Origin: Halorhabdus salina
GTDB lineage: Archaea; Halobacteriota; Halobacteria; Halobacteriales; Haloarculaceae
Reading direction: 5' to 3'
DNA length: 64,000 bases
Assembly: GCF_013839425.1 (NCBI RefSeq)
Contig: NZ_JACDNP010000002.1
Coordinates: forward strand, 61,443 to 125,442
Position numbers and translations under genes: made by a program. Below are positions 63,698 through 64,000 of this stretch, piece by piece. The notes beneath the pieces are model-generated. The model saw only the letters and a program-made list of their open reading frames with translations. It had not been told where the DNA came from and searched no databases. How positions within the stretch are numbered: the stretch's first letter is position 1; each line of letters opens with the position of its first letter.

Positions 63698-64000
63698 TTA
63701 TTTCGGGGGCATTTTGACGACCGACAGCCAGAACTCCTCTAAGCTCCTGACGACGTCCATGAACCCCGAGTAATCGACCGGTTTGCTCAGGTAGGCGTTG
63801 GCCTGGAGGTCGTAGGATTTGACGATGTCCGATTCGGCTTCGGAACTCGTGAGGACGATCACAGGAAGTCGACGCAATTCCGGATCGCCCTTTATCTCCT
63901 CCAGCACGTCCCAGCCGTCTTTTTTTTTTGGCATATTAAGGTCCAGCAACACGAGGTCAGGCCGTTCCTTGTCCGCGTACTCGCCACGCTGGTTGAGGAA
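63698..64000 (-). CDS. Response regulator receiver protein, truncated by window edge
   Basis: The C-terminal 100 codons of a single-domain receiver are visible. The frame continues past the ATG/GTG-like codons to the window edge ([27 protein letters not shown]). The phospho-Asp is in LLDLNMP, followed by [10 protein letters not shown] and [14 protein letters not shown]. It is the Rcp1-like type. A run of ten A in the coding strand (63920-63929) makes three Lys after NMP, where two basic residues are usual. The partner kinase is just downstream. Confidence 0.88.
   Translation of the reverse strand, partial: FLNQRGEYADKERPDLVLLDLNMPKKKDGWDVLEEIKGDPELRRLPVIVLTSSEAESDIVKSYDLQANAYLSKPVDYSGFMDVVRSLEEFWLSVVKMPPK

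Noticed and set aside
1..64000. tRNA or rRNA genes
   Set aside because: No T-loop with matching acceptor stem or rRNA-like stretch was recognised by eye; a covariance search would be needed to be certain.

Overview
The window is chromosomal DNA of a halophilic archaeon. The evidence is acidic, GC-rich coding sequence, Tat/lipobox lipoproteins, archaeal TATA boxes about 25 nt before leaderless starts, TFB, aIF-1A, RIO1 kinase, halobacterial transducers and haloarchaeal IS debris. The glycoside hydrolases, Leloir genes and class III ribonucleotide reductase suggest a facultatively anaerobic carbohydrate user such as Halorhabdus. That genus assignment is inference.

Layout. 1-24.7 kb is mostly core and housekeeping: a DUF4382 lipoprotein, RNase Z, a histidine kinase, a glyoxalase-fold protein, a DUF460 protein, an alpha/beta hydrolase, a helix-hairpin-helix protein, aIF-1A and RIO1, a thiamine-type ABC operon (thiBPQ) with an AIR-synthase-like gene, nrdD-nrdG, a TrmB-like regulator, TFB, NagA, an MFS carrier and a beta-CASP RNase. 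24.7-29.4 kb holds a DUF502 membrane protein and a binding-protein/transducer pair. 29.6-31.4 kb is scar tissue: a chimeric pseudogene, then a decayed IS5-type element that itself carries an IS200/IS605-like insertion with a row of perfect hairpins.

31.4-47.9 kb is a galactoside utilisation locus: a sulfatase, an IclR regulator, GH4 and GH27 alpha-galactosidases, a sugar ABC transporter (ATPase, binding protein, two permeases), an NAD-dependent epimerase (probable GalE), a GH42 beta-galactosidase, GalK and GalT. Together these could import galactosides, possibly sulfated, cleave both anomers and feed galactose through the Leloir pathway.

47.9-53.2 kb is an accessory island: a 3' epimerase fragment, an archaea-specific SMC-related gene with degenerate ATPase motifs next to an RdfA-type gene, a second decayed IS5-type copy and IS605-like ends.

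53.2-62.6 kb is an apparent iron-responsive region. A reversibly-glycosylated-polypeptide-like gene and a six-gene overlapping operon (iron ABC transporter, GT39-like membrane protein, gluconate-dehydrogenase-type subunit 3, GMC oxidoreductase) each start behind a perfect TTTAGG-N4-CCTAAA inverted repeat, the form of a DtxR/IdeR-type operator. The window ends in a receiver-kinase gene and a response regulator cut by the edge. No tRNA, rRNA or CRISPR array was recognised.
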